Shown one piece after another: positions 18,192 to 26,256 of a DNA stretch of 35,052 nucleotides; position 1 is the stretch's first letter; each line of letters begins with the position of its first letter. Both the position numbers and the translations under genes were made by a program. Source of the DNA: an uncultured Clostridia bacterium (GTDB taxonomy: Bacteria > Bacillota > Clostridia > Christensenellales > UBA1242); the NCBI GenBank assembly GCA_944377485.1, contig CALWFB010000009.1, positions 1 to 35,052 of the forward strand, in the 5' to 3' direction. The notes under the pieces are model-generated. The model was not told where the DNA came from. It saw only the letters and a program-made list of their open reading frames with translations, and ran no database searches.

Positions 18192-18748
18192 TCCCATCTC
18201 CTTGCGGGCAATTCAAAAATTTTTAAATTTTTTAGACTTTCAGCTTTTGAAATATATCTATCATAAAATGATTCAAAATCTTCGAACATCCCGCTAGACA
18301 AGCAATAATATGAACATAGTCCAAAGGCAATTACATCTGGACTAAAATTAGATAAAAAATCTATTTCATCAAACATGGAATTAATTTCTGGATATGTCAT
18401 ATAATTGACAGTATAATTTCCGTCTTCTGCAAATTCCAAATTTCTATTGATAATTTTAAATTTGACGGGTTGACCATCTTTAAAAACATTATTAATACGA
18501 ATGAAATTGTTAAGATTGCTAAGTGCATTCTTTTTATTTGTTGTAGTAATATTTTGACTAGTACTGACTGGTACATAATGCGTACACAACTCTTGAATAG
18601 AAAATTTTATTAAATTAAACAATTTACTTATTTCTGCATTTTCAAGTGCTGTTTCTTCACTTGAACTAGTTGTAGTATTAAGTATCTCATATTCTTTACT
18701 CAAACCCAAAAGTTCTGCACTATTCTTCATAATATCTATAATTTTCAT
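18188..18748 (-). CDS. Phage head completion/connector protein, gp4-like by position
   Basis: 186 residues from the ATG at 18748, chosen for the AAAGGAG 7 bases upstream; the longer frame overlaps the previous gene without a ribosome site. Mostly helical at both ends with a beta-hairpin in the middle (VKFKIINRNLEFAEDGNYTVNYMTYP), a pattern common in adaptors that bind under the portal ring. It lies after the coat gene and before the gp10-like gene, as P22 gp4 does. It starts one base after the upstream stop. No lysozyme-like motif is visible. Confidence 0.6.
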   Translation of the reverse strand: MKIIDIMKNSAELLGLSKEYEILNTTTSSSEETALENAEISKLFNLIKFSIQELCTHYVPVSTSQNITTTNKKNALSNLNNFIRINNVFKDGQPVKFKIINRNLEFAEDGNYTVNYMTYPEINSMFDEIDFLSNFSPDVIAFGLCSYYCLSSGMFEDFESFYDRYISKAESLKNLKIFELPARRWE

Positions 18749-18749
18749 T

Positions 18750-19076
18750 TTAACTCCTTTCCATCTCCGTTTCAAGAGTGTCATTAAATTGAGAGAGAAC
18801 GCATCGTCTATCTGCGTTCTCCCTTAATTGATTATCATTTTCTATTTTCTCTATTATCTTATCAATATTTGCACTCATACTTTCATACACATATTCTAAT
18901 GTACGAATATCTAGTGTATTAAAAGGTATAGTTAAACAATATGTCGTGTCTAATTGTGATGAATTATGAACTTCAAAAACCTTTTTTGATGTATCATAAA
19001 TTATGTAATAATCTTTATCAATATATCTAATTCTTTTTGCAATTTCATATACATCATGTGTAATTCTGATTTTCAT
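18750..19076 (-). CDS. Small protein of head cassette, function unknown
   Basis: 108 residues, with AAGGAGAG before the ATG. The N-terminal 55 residues look like alternating beta strands (KIRITHDVYEIAKRI, YYIIYDTSKKVFEVH), then a helical, acidic C-terminus ending in a charged segment. It lies between the coat and connector genes in the same operon, where some phages encode small head-tail joining or decoration proteins. No family is recognised. Confidence 0.6.
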   Translation of the reverse strand: MKIRITHDVYEIAKRIRYIDKDYYIIYDTSKKVFEVHNSSQLDTTYCLTIPFNTLDIRTLEYVYESMSANIDKIIEKIENDNQLRENADRRCVLSQFNDTLETEMERS

Positions 19077-19102
19077 AACTCTCCTTAATTATTTTTTATT
19101 GT

Positions 19103-20308
19103 TTATTCTGTAATCGTATTTTCTATTACAGTTGTAAATGGATTAGTCACAGTTGATTTAATATTTGTGAATTTTGCTTGTCCACTTGGTAGGTCACAAA
19201 TCAAATCTGCATATTTAACAAGTGTAGCAGTATAAGCAGGATATCCCGCCTTTTGACGTAAAATTTTGCCGCCTTCTCCTTCAATCCATTCCCAATCACA
19301 AAGTTGATGAAGTGTGAATTTGCTTGTATCTAACAAATAAATTGTATCATCTGGGACAAATCTATCTGACACAACTGGAATTCCATTAAAGGTCATCGCT
19401 TTATATCCACCAGACAATTCCGTCACATCGATATTTCTTCTATAACAAGCAAGATATTGCTGATATGCTCTTTTCGCTCCTGCACCACAAGAAATGAAGT
19501 CAATTGTAGAACCTGAATTTTCTTCTAAGAAATCTACTGCACTTTGTAAAACTGAATCACTTATTTCTTGACTAGTAGTGCTTGTATAAGGATTTAACCA
19601 TTTATTTGATGTCCTATCCAAACCATATATTGCTTTTGTAGTGTCAAATATTGCTCCTAGTCCAGTAATCTCATTATCTTTACTTCCTTGAACATAGAAA
19701 ACATCATTTTGAGTCATTGCAGAAGGAGTGGTTGTAAATGAAACTTTTTTATTTACTCTATCTACGTATGCTATTCTCAATCCAACGTTTGATGTAATTG
19801 TGCCAGCTGCTTCATAGACATCAATCACCATGCCTTCCATAAGATTTTTAACACTGTCCATTGTTGCAACGCCATCTGCATAAGCAGTCACTTTGCCTAC
19901 CGCACCAGTACCGTCACCATATAACATACGTCCAAGATTAAATTTTGAAGCAGTCAAAAGTCCTTCCATCTCTGCATTAAGCAAATCAATGAATGCTCCA
20001 TTACTATTGCTACTTGCTCTAATTGCTTTATCACTTATTTCAATAGTGCCATACAAATTTTTTAATGTAGTTTTGAATTGTACATAATTATTTTCATTAG
20101 CAGTAGGAAGTTTTCCTGTTTCAGTTCCTGCACCTACACCACCATTTAAACCAACTGGTGCAACTTTGATAATTTGTTTGCCATATACATCAGTAGATGA
20201 TTGTTTGATTTTTGCAAACAAAGGATTTGTTTTAGTATTTAACTGATTGCATGCCGCAACCAAATAAGCATCTTTCAATGCGTTTTGTGCTGTCGATAAA
20301 TCTACCAT
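19103..20308 (-). CDS. Phage major capsid (coat) protein, HK97-fold
   Basis: 401 residues. The N-terminal helix (STAQNALKDAYLVAACNQL), the glycine-rich GGVGAGTETGKLPTA loop, YGTIEISDKAIRAS, and SKFNLGRMLYGDGTGAVG are characteristic of podovirus and siphovirus coat proteins of HK97 fold. The C-terminal half has the expected VVSDRFVP and KADLIC-like beta strands of the A domain. AGGAGT precedes the ATG. It follows the scaffold gene by 14 bases. No internal stop or frameshift is seen, so a shell could be built. No protease gene is seen, so maturation would be P22-like, without cleavage. Confidence 0.88.
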   Translation of the reverse strand: MVDLSTAQNALKDAYLVAACNQLNTKTNPLFAKIKQSSTDVYGKQIIKVAPVGLNGGVGAGTETGKLPTANENNYVQFKTTLKNLYGTIEISDKAIRASSNSNGAFIDLLNAEMEGLLTASKFNLGRMLYGDGTGAVGKVTAYADGVATMDSVKNLMEGMVIDVYEAAGTITSNVGLRIAYVDRVNKKVSFTTTPSAMTQNDVFYVQGSKDNEITGLGAIFDTTKAIYGLDRTSNKWLNPYTSTTSQEISDSVLQSAVDFLEENSGSTIDFISCGAGAKRAYQQYLACYRRNIDVTELSGGYKAMTFNGIPVVSDRFVPDDTIYLLDTSKFTLHQLCDWEWIEGEGGKILRQKAGYPAYTATLVKYADLICDLPSGQAKFTNIKSTVTNPFTTVIENTITE

Positions 20309-20322
20309 TTTTTACTCCTATT

Positions 20323-20883
20323 TTATTTTTGTTTTATAATTGATTTAGCTAATCGTCCCGCTTCTTGAATTGTAGTAGGGACATTTGGTGGAGAAAGTGG
20401 AATCGAATTAGAGCCTGTCTCTATGCGTATAGGAGAAGTCTGAGTTATCTTACTCATATAATCTTTAATGATTTTATCTTTTATTTCATTATTTGAATAA
20501 ATATAGTTGTTCAAAAATTCGCCGTCTGACACATAATCTTCCGCTCGTTTGTAATTATTTGTGATGACCTTCATAACTTCATCTTCAAAGTTAAGACTTT
20601 CATCTTGAATTAAACTTTCTTTTAGCGCGCTACTAAAAGGTTTAATTATTTCAAATTTTGTTGCAAACTCGTCCACTTTCTTTTCAATTTCAAGTCTTTT
20701 GTTGGTCTCATTCTCACGTCTTGTATTTTCACTTTCCAAACTTGCCAACCTTTGACTTTTTTTGGTAAATTCTGCTTCTAAATTATTGTAAGCTTTTAGT
20801 AAACTTTCTGCATCTTTGAATTTACCGAAATTTTCATTGGAGCCTAAACTAATTTCTTGTTTTGGTTGTTCCAATTCTTCCAT
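20323..20883 (-). CDS. Phage capsid scaffold protein
   Basis: 186 residues, highly charged. Residues about 20-75 form a coiled coil (DAESLLKAYNNLEAEFTKKSQ...LESENTRRE). A second helical region follows, and the end is a basic helix (AGRLAKSIIKQK) of the type that binds coat protein. Scaffolds of this form guide procapsid assembly and then leave. AAGGAG precedes the ATG, and the portal stop is 2 bases upstream. The portal-scaffold-coat order is standard. Confidence 0.8.
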   Translation of the reverse strand: MEELEQPKQEISLGSNENFGKFKDAESLLKAYNNLEAEFTKKSQRLASLESENTRRENETNKRLEIEKKVDEFATKFEIIKPFSSALKESLIQDESLNFEDEVMKVITNNYKRAEDYVSDGEFLNNYIYSNNEIKDKIIKDYMSKITQTSPIRIETGSNSIPLSPPNVPTTIQEAGRLAKSIIKQK

Positions 20884-20885
20884 AT

Positions 20886-22769
20886 TTAATCTCCTTTTTT
20901 ATCTAAATTTTCATTTATTTCTGAATTTTTTAAAAATTTTTTATGTTCTTCTATATGTTTTAATAATTTTTCAATCATTTGTTGACTATTTAATTTTTTC
21001 TTTATCTCTCCACCTAATATGTATGCAGTATGTTCATCTATATGAATCTTGTGGTCATCTATCGGAAGTATTTTTAGTTCTTGATTATTAGTTAGAGATA
21101 TATTTTCTTCTTTTGCACGATTAATTTGAAGTGAATGAATATCAACGGCATTTTCCCACATCCCAAATCCTAATAAATCAAGGCATCTTTTTCGCATGCT
21201 TTGAGAAAATTTGCCATCTTCATCATACATCAATCCCTCTTTTATTAAATCTAAGAGCATTGTTCTCTTTTGTCCAAGACTATCCATTGTATCTGTAGAA
21301 GCATCAAATACGACATCGTCACTACATATTTCATTTTGGTCCCAATAATACATTTGTACATCTCCCGCTTCACCGGTGATTTTAAGCAACCTAGGCACAA
21401 CAGCAAATTGTTTGTATAATCTCAATATATATTTTGCAAGTGTTTTAACAGCTAACTTTGTTGAGTCAATGGCTGTTGATAGACGAGTTATATCCTGCTC
21501 TGCCAACAATTCAAGTGCCACACCAGACATATTAGTATAGTTTGCATAACTATCAGTCATCATATCACTGACTCCGGATACGGTTTTAAATTCTGATAAT
21601 AATCTCTCTTCTTCTTCATCAAAATTTAAATTTAAAGTTGGATTTTGCATAATTTCAGGAATTTTACTTCCCTGTCTATATACAAGCACTTTACCAGGTG
21701 AAAGTCCTTCCATCTCTAACGCATCAGTATCAACACTGCCATCTTCCACTGCCAAAACATTCATAACCGAACGATTAAAATATTCATGTTTGCGATTTCT
21801 TACAGCATTGTATGCTCTTTGCAATGGTATTAATCTGTCAACCACACTTACTCCAAAAAAACTACCTGGCATATAATTAGAAATCTGTTTTACAAATGGA
21901 AAAGTGCGATTATTCAATTCATCATTGATATAAGGGAGTTCTCCATCATAAAGCAACTTGTCACCTGCAACAATCGTCAATCTCCCATTTGGTCTTTCTT
22001 TTGTTGGTCTAATATATCTTTCAATAACCACACAATGATTGTTTAGTTCTACATTTGCGACTTTATTAATATGCGCATCGTAGCCAAGTCCACCAATATT
22101 GCCCGCTTGGCTATCTAGTGTGAATGCATACACCTTTTCACCACTAACATCTATTCCCCATTGTGAACGGATTTCATCAACTTCAACCGCACGTGCGTGA
22201 ATGATACTTTTTACGTCATCCAATCTTTCACATGCCAAATTATCTGGAAAAATTTCAAACGGAGAAACCACTTCAACTTGAACGTCACCCTCTCTAATTG
22301 CATTTCCCAATTCATCTGTGGCAACCATTCTGCCAGTATCGGTATTCCAAACAATTTTATAAAAAGCCGTCCCACATATTTCGCTCCAAGTAGTAGCTGT
22401 CTTTTCAAGGTCCGTCAAATTTATTCTATTTGCAACTGAATTTAAAATTTCTTTGCTCAATTTTGCACTTTCAATATCCGATTCGTCAGTACTTGCAGGG
22501 ACAACAGTCACACTTGGTGTATTGCTAGAAATTTTTGATATACGAGTTTCAACTATCGGTGCTATGTGATTAAACACTTCTTTTTCTTGCCAAAAATATT
22601 CTTTTTCGTCTTCTCTTATAGTTTGATTTGATGCAATATAACTATACTGATTTCCCATCATAAAGTTTATGTTCAATTGCCATTGTGCCTCCAAACTCCT
22701 TCTTGCCTCTCTTCTCTCAATATAATCTCTTTTTACTTCTTCAATTAATTTTTGGTTTGGTTTACTCAT
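20886..22769 (-). CDS. Phage portal protein, P22-like
   Basis: 627 residues from the ATG at 22769, chosen because GGGAGGAAAG precedes it; the upstream ATG would begin inside the preceding gene. The N-terminus (ARRSLEAQWQLNINFMMGNQY, HIAPIVETRISKISSNTPSVTVVPAS) is typical of large portals of P22-like and related podoviruses, as are SPFEIFPDN, NRTFPFVKQISNYMPGSFFGVSVVDRLIPLQRAYNAVRNR and the later MSGVALELLAEQD segment. The portal ring is the DNA entry channel and motor platform. It overlaps the 70-residue upstream gene by 8 bases. It is full-length with no sign of decay. Confidence 0.9.
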   Translation of the reverse strand: MSKPNQKLIEEVKRDYIERREARRSLEAQWQLNINFMMGNQYSYIASNQTIREDEKEYFWQEKEVFNHIAPIVETRISKISSNTPSVTVVPASTDESDIESAKLSKEILNSVANRINLTDLEKTATTWSEICGTAFYKIVWNTDTGRMVATDELGNAIREGDVQVEVVSPFEIFPDNLACERLDDVKSIIHARAVEVDEIRSQWGIDVSGEKVYAFTLDSQAGNIGGLGYDAHINKVANVELNNHCVVIERYIRPTKERPNGRLTIVAGDKLLYDGELPYINDELNNRTFPFVKQISNYMPGSFFGVSVVDRLIPLQRAYNAVRNRKHEYFNRSVMNVLAVEDGSVDTDALEMEGLSPGKVLVYRQGSKIPEIMQNPTLNLNFDEEEERLLSEFKTVSGVSDMMTDSYANYTNMSGVALELLAEQDITRLSTAIDSTKLAVKTLAKYILRLYKQFAVVPRLLKITGEAGDVQMYYWDQNEICSDDVVFDASTDTMDSLGQKRTMLLDLIKEGLMYDEDGKFSQSMRKRCLDLLGFGMWENAVDIHSLQINRAKEENISLTNNQELKILPIDDHKIHIDEHTAYILGGEIKKKLNSQQMIEKLLKHIEEHKKFLKNSEINENLDKKGD

Positions 22770-22974
22770 TCTTTCCTCCCTTTTTATAAATTGGCTTAAC
22801 ATTTTTTGGTATCATAAATTTACCTATTTCTGCGTATAAAGATTTCATACAATTCTCACAAAGATACACACTTCCATCAAATACAAATTTCTTGTTAACT
22901 ATTACATAATCACATAAATTATTACAGCCGCTAGCATCACATTTTACTCGAACTTTTGCCTTTTCTACTATCAT
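22762..22974 (-). CDS. Small zinc-finger-like protein in packaging operon
   Basis: 70 residues with AAGGAGATGA before the ATG. Four cysteines in a CxxxxC...CxxC-like arrangement (Cys pairs in KCDASGCNNLC and YLCENC) suggest a zinc ribbon. It overlaps the TerS-like gene by 38 bases and the portal by 8 bases, so translation is tightly coupled. Small zinc-binding proteins between terminase and portal are common in phages of Firmicutes; function unknown. Confidence 0.65.
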   Translation of the reverse strand: MIVEKAKVRVKCDASGCNNLCDYVIVNKKFVFDGSVYLCENCMKSLYAEIGKFMIPKNVKPIYKKGGKNE

Positions 22975-23272
22975 TATTCATCTCCTTCAATTCTTTTAAT
23001 AAACGTTGTCTTTCTTGCTCCAACTCTTCATCGCTCATTTTGTCATAATCGTATTTTTTATCATCATCTTCTTTGATTTGTTGTAATATTATTTTTATCA
23101 AATCTATATTAGGTGGAAGCGATTTTTCATTTACCTTCTTTTTTACCAACTTCATCTCGTTTGTTTCACTATCTAACACATATTCACATGTCGTTTCGGT
23201 CGTTGCACTTCCAAGTAGACAAGATTTAATAGCTTTTAGAGTTGCTTCGTCAATTTTATATGATTTTATAAC
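22937..23272 (-). CDS. TerS-like small protein with non-standard start
   Basis: The frame is open from 22937 up to 23272 and beyond to the TerL stop. Its N-terminal half (residues after IDEATLKAIKSCLLGS, then TCEYVLDSETNEMKLVKKKVNEKSLPPN) resembles the C-terminal part of Firmicute terminase small subunits, which typically read xVTTKxVTKxVPPDxxA. The usual helix-turn-helix part is missing. GGAGG overlaps the TerL stop, and the nearby ATG (23276) is in another frame and ends after 6 codons. In this frame only GTT (23272) or ATA lie at proper spacing; the first normal start is a GTG at 23179 with no ribosome site. Probable DNA-recognition helper of TerL. Confidence 0.5.
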   Translation of the reverse strand, partial: VIKSYKIDEATLKAIKSCLLGSATTETTCEYVLDSETNEMKLVKKKVNEKSLPPNIDLIKIILQQIKEDDDKKYDYDKMSDEELEQERQRLLKELKEMNNDSRKGKSSSKM

Positions 23273-23283
23273 ACATCTACCTC

Positions 23284-24705
23284 CTATCTTCTACGATTCA
23301 ATGAACGAATTAGTCTTTCCTTCTCTTTTTGAATGATACTCATCTCTTCCTTTGGACGTTTATTTTCAGGGCGTGACATTATATAATATCTTAACTCGTC
23401 CATACTGTGGTCATCAACCTTAACCGGACTATCACCATTACCCCATCTATAACCTTTCAATTCACGAATCATATTTTTACAAGTATTAAAAATGAACAAT
23501 CGACTTTCTCCAAGACTGTTTTTTAGATATGCTTTCACTCTCTGAATACCAGAAAATACGTCTTTATTTACATTTGTGTTCACTAAGATTCCATGGTCAT
23601 AAAATAAATCAGCCACGCTTCTAACTGATGCAAGTGTGGTTTGATTTGCTGCACTATCAATTAGTGCCTCTATCATTCCGTTTGAATTTCTATGCCAATG
23701 CAATTCATCACTAATTCTTTGAATCGCTTCACTATGATATCCAATGTCCTTTTCTTTATCATAGTGTTCTGCCACGACATATATATTTCCATCATAATCT
23801 ACTGCATACCAGTGACAAGAAAGTGGATTTTTTAATCCTGGGTCGATAGACAACTTATCTTGCCATTCATATGGAATAGGAAATGGTTCAATAACATTGA
23901 TATTTTCATCAAACTCTGGATAAACTCGTCCACCCACATCTAAAAATTCTCCAAATTGTCTAGATTTTAGTTCTTGCTCAGATAGACTCTGTTTCATGCT
24001 GTTTTTAGCTTTTTCACTAATAAATGGATTATCGTCCCATTGCATAAATTCGTACCATATATTAGGGTCATTAAATTTATTTAAATATATTTCATCATAA
24101 ACAAATGTCATACCTTTTAACGGGGTCATTGTAGCAAATATATCTCCATCTTTATCTAAAACACGCATTCTGCATTCTGAATAAATATCATAAGGAGGTT
24201 CTTCATCAAACCAAACATAATCAAGGCTAGTACCTTGAAATTTCTCTCTGCCTTGGTCACAACTTTTAAATCCAATTTTGCTCACTCCTCCAAAAATATT
24301 TTTTATTAAGATATAATCAATAATCCCATTTGAATAGTTATCTTTTCTTCCACTAAGCATCACAACATCTTCTATCCAATCAGGATTTAGATAATGCAGA
24401 ATTTTACTTTGTGCAACATCTCGTTGTACTTGTGTAGATAAGCTTACAACCCAACCCGATGTGCTTCCATTTATTTTTCTATAAGGGTGACAGCCACGAG
24501 CAAAATATATAACTTCCACCGCCCCACATTCTGTTTTACCTGAACGATTTCCTCCAAACACCCATCTATTCTTTTTTTCACACTGATGAAATGCAAGTTG
24601 TTTTTTGTGAATCTTTTCACCAGTATTGTATTGATTTAATTTGTTTTTTTCTTTTCTCTCTCTTTGAATCTGTTCAATCTTTAAAATTTTTTCAATCACT
24701 TCCAT
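23284..24705 (-). CDS. Phage terminase large subunit (TerL)
   Basis: 473 residues from the ATG at 24705; a GTG at 24711 is possible and neither has a good ribosome site. The ATPase half has Walker A GGNRSGKT near residue 55, and Walker B YVWFDEE near 170. The RNase-H-like nuclease half has LSIDPGLKNP, EALIDSAA and DHSMDELRYYIM, which supply the three acidic catalytic positions. It packages DNA by cutting concatemers and pumping DNA into the procapsid through the portal. All motifs are intact. It is the first gene of the minus-strand head cassette, divergent from the SH3 gene. Because the TerS-like gene follows TerL rather than preceding it, the order is inverted relative to most phages. Confidence 0.92.
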   Translation of the reverse strand: MEVIEKILKIEQIQRERKEKNKLNQYNTGEKIHKKQLAFHQCEKKNRWVFGGNRSGKTECGAVEVIYFARGCHPYRKINGSTSGWVVSLSTQVQRDVAQSKILHYLNPDWIEDVVMLSGRKDNYSNGIIDYILIKNIFGGVSKIGFKSCDQGREKFQGTSLDYVWFDEEPPYDIYSECRMRVLDKDGDIFATMTPLKGMTFVYDEIYLNKFNDPNIWYEFMQWDDNPFISEKAKNSMKQSLSEQELKSRQFGEFLDVGGRVYPEFDENINVIEPFPIPYEWQDKLSIDPGLKNPLSCHWYAVDYDGNIYVVAEHYDKEKDIGYHSEAIQRISDELHWHRNSNGMIEALIDSAANQTTLASVRSVADLFYDHGILVNTNVNKDVFSGIQRVKAYLKNSLGESRLFIFNTCKNMIRELKGYRWGNGDSPVKVDDHSMDELRYYIMSRPENKRPKEEMSIIQKEKERLIRSLNRRR

Positions 24706-24749
24706 TTGCACGATAATTTACACCAAAACTCGTTCATTTAATCCTAAAC

Positions 24750-24757
24750 TTGTCAAA
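24750..24757 (+). promoter_or_regulatory. Possible Spo0A box in the terL/SH3 divergent region
   Basis: TTGTCAAA fits the 0A-box consensus TTGTCRAA. The minus strand reads TTGACA here, which could instead be a -35 hexamer for the head cassette, although no matching -10 is visible. A site of this kind is expected a few times by chance in a window this size. Confidence 0.3.
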
Positions 24758-24777
24758 ATATTTCGTAATTTTTATGC

Positions 24778-24783
24778 TAAAAT
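24778..24783 (+). promoter_or_regulatory. Extended -10 of leaderless SH3 gene
   Basis: TATGC-TAAAAT with exactly 6 bases to the ATG at 24790, so the transcript would begin at or next to the start codon. Confidence 0.5.
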
Positions 24784-24789
24784 CAAAAT

Positions 24790-25560
24790 ATGATTTTGTT
24801 GTTAATATTGATATTTAGTTTACAAAATTCTATGTTATATGTATCTGCTAGTACATTTGATACATACTATGCACGCATTATGTATGATGAGGTTTATTTA
24901 TATAAAGCACCAATTGAAGTTGAAGATTATTCAAATATCTATTTTTCTTTGCCTCGCACCTATTTTGTAGAACTATTAGAAAGTAGCAATAATCAATTTT
25001 ATAAAGTAAATTATCTATCATTCACCGGTTATGTCAAAAAAGATGCAGTTCAAACCATTGTTGGCAAACCAATAACACCATACCTTGAAAATCAAAATTT
25101 CAGAGTTTATTCTGAGCAAAGCAGAGATATGCGAAGTGAACCTAGCACTTTGAGTGGTAGTTCAAGTCAAATAGTATATATCCCTTTGTATTCCAGAAAT
25201 TTAACTTACTATGGAACAATCAAGGGTGAACAATTAGTAGATGGAAGAACAAATATATGGTATTACTGTAAATATTCAGCAGACCAAGATTATTATGGAT
25301 ACGTATATAGCGACTTTTGTGATGAATTTAATGTAAATGAAATTCCTCTAAATACAGAAAAAGTCAGTTATACATCAGCTCCATCTTTTGACACTACTAA
25401 CGCCCAGGAAAACAGTTTGCCCATAGAAAATAAAACCACAGCAATAGTAATTGCAATTCTCACTATTCCTGCGATTATATTTGTATTCATGATATTAAAA
25501 AGTGGAAAATTAATAGCAAAAGACGGTAGGAAATCAAACAAAGAAATTAAAGACTATTAA
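24790..25560 (+). CDS. Secreted/membrane SH3-domain protein
   Basis: 256 residues. An N-terminal signal peptide of about 20 residues is followed by two SH3-like domains (about 25-90 and 95-175, with RMYDEVYLY..., FTGYVKKDAV, RDMRSEPSTLSG and WYYCKYSADQDYYGYVYSDF patterns). A Ser/Thr-rich linker, one membrane helix (about 215-235) and a basic cytoplasmic tail follow. The protein would sit outside the membrane and could bind peptidoglycan. It is the only plus-strand gene between the head cassette and the regulator. No ribosome site; see the leaderless promoter. It ends convergently with the regulator gene, 5 bases apart. It is not a hydrolase as far as I can see. Confidence 0.75.
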   Translation: MILLLILIFSLQNSMLYVSASTFDTYYARIMYDEVYLYKAPIEVEDYSNIYFSLPRTYFVELLESSNNQFYKVNYLSFTGYVKKDAVQTIVGKPITPYLENQNFRVYSEQSRDMRSEPSTLSGSSSQIVYIPLYSRNLTYYGTIKGEQLVDGRTNIWYYCKYSADQDYYGYVYSDFCDEFNVNEIPLNTEKVSYTSAPSFDTTNAQENSLPIENKTTAIVIAILTIPAIIFVFMILKSGKLIAKDGRKSNKEIKDY

Positions 25561-25565
25561 TTCAA

Positions 25566-26057
25566 TTAAACAGTAAGTGGCTGTTTACGTTTAAATGCCA
25601 TTCTTCTTTCTCTAATTTCCTCTCTGATATCAGATATCCATATTTCAGAATCTAAAATCCTCATTAATTTTTCAATATATTTTGAATTATTCAAAGCATC
25701 GGTTAAATGAGCAAAAGCTCTTTCAATGTGACGGAAAGCAGTTCGCTCTTTTAATTCAAGTATCCCACACAATTCAGAGATAGATATAGAATATTTCATT
25801 TTGATATATAAAATCTTTTTATCATCTATGTCTAACGACCGAATTGCATTATCAACTATAACTTTTAAATTAATTAGTTGATTTTTTCTTTCAATTAAGT
25901 CTATAATATTATTACATACATCTAACGAGCCATAATCCGAAGTGGTTGGCCCAAAATAAAAAGCATGATTGTTAATAAATTTATCAATTGCTTCACATTT
26001 TTTATTCAACATTCGATATGTTTTTACAATCGCCTCACTATCATAAATATCAATCAT
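25566..26057 (-). CDS. Sigma-like phage late-transcription regulator (ArpU/RinA type)
   Basis: 163 residues from the ATG at 26057, chosen because GGGGAG precedes it; the longer frame upstream would read through the promoter. Residues 70-125 resemble sigma region 4 (DDKKILYIKMKYSISISELCGILELKERTAFRHIERAF). This layout is found in phage late-gene activators of the ArpU/RinA/DUF1492 groups, usually encoded just before the terminase genes, as here apart from the inserted SH3 gene. It probably activates the head-cassette promoter, which lacks a good -10. A strong sigma-A promoter with a Spo0A-box in its spacer lies upstream. Confidence 0.7.
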   Translation of the reverse strand: MIDIYDSEAIVKTYRMLNKKCEAIDKFINNHAFYFGPTTSDYGSLDVCNNIIDLIERKNQLINLKVIVDNAIRSLDIDDKKILYIKMKYSISISELCGILELKERTAFRHIERAFAHLTDALNNSKYIEKLMRILDSEIWISDIREEIRERRMAFKRKQPLTV

Positions 26058-26080
26058 TATTATCTCCCCTGACAAAAAAA

Positions 26081-26110
26081 AGTATATCCTACCATTTGTC
26101 GAAAAGTCAA
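26081..26110 (-). promoter_or_regulatory. Sigma-A promoter of regulator with embedded Spo0A box
   Basis: -35 TTGACT (26105-26110), 18-base spacer, -10 TATACT (26081-26086). The spacer contains TTTGTCGAA on the plus strand (26095-26103), an exact match to the Spo0A binding box. A bound activator in the spacer would normally block RNA polymerase. Confidence 0.6.
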
Positions 26111-26146
26111 GCAGATACGTCACTTTTTTACAAAAATCTACATTAA

Positions 26147-26177
26147 AATGTCATAATTTTCGATAAAAAATGACATT
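26147..26177. repeat. Inverted repeat upstream of regulator
   Basis: AATGTCAT (26147-26154) and ATGACATT (26170-26177) form a perfect inverted pair with a 15-base spacer, upstream of the regulator promoter. Possible operator for a dimeric DNA-binding protein. Confidence 0.4.
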
Positions 26178-26226
26178 CTGTTCGAACGTATGTTTTATTT
26201 TTTACAAAATATTTGTTTAAATCAAT

Positions 26227-26256
26227 AAAAAAAAGACTTGCTATAAAGCAGTCTTA
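26227..26256 (-). terminator. Terminator of the pda-ssb operon
   Basis: Minus-strand stem AAGACTGC/GCAAGTCTT (one bulged base) over a TTTATA loop, followed by an eight-T run. It overlaps the last codons of the ssb gene. Confidence 0.85.

Noticed and set aside
25568..25586. Hairpin AAACAG/CTGTTT between the convergent SH3 and regulator genes
   Set aside because: The stem is only 6 pairs with no T-run in either direction, so I do not call it a terminator.
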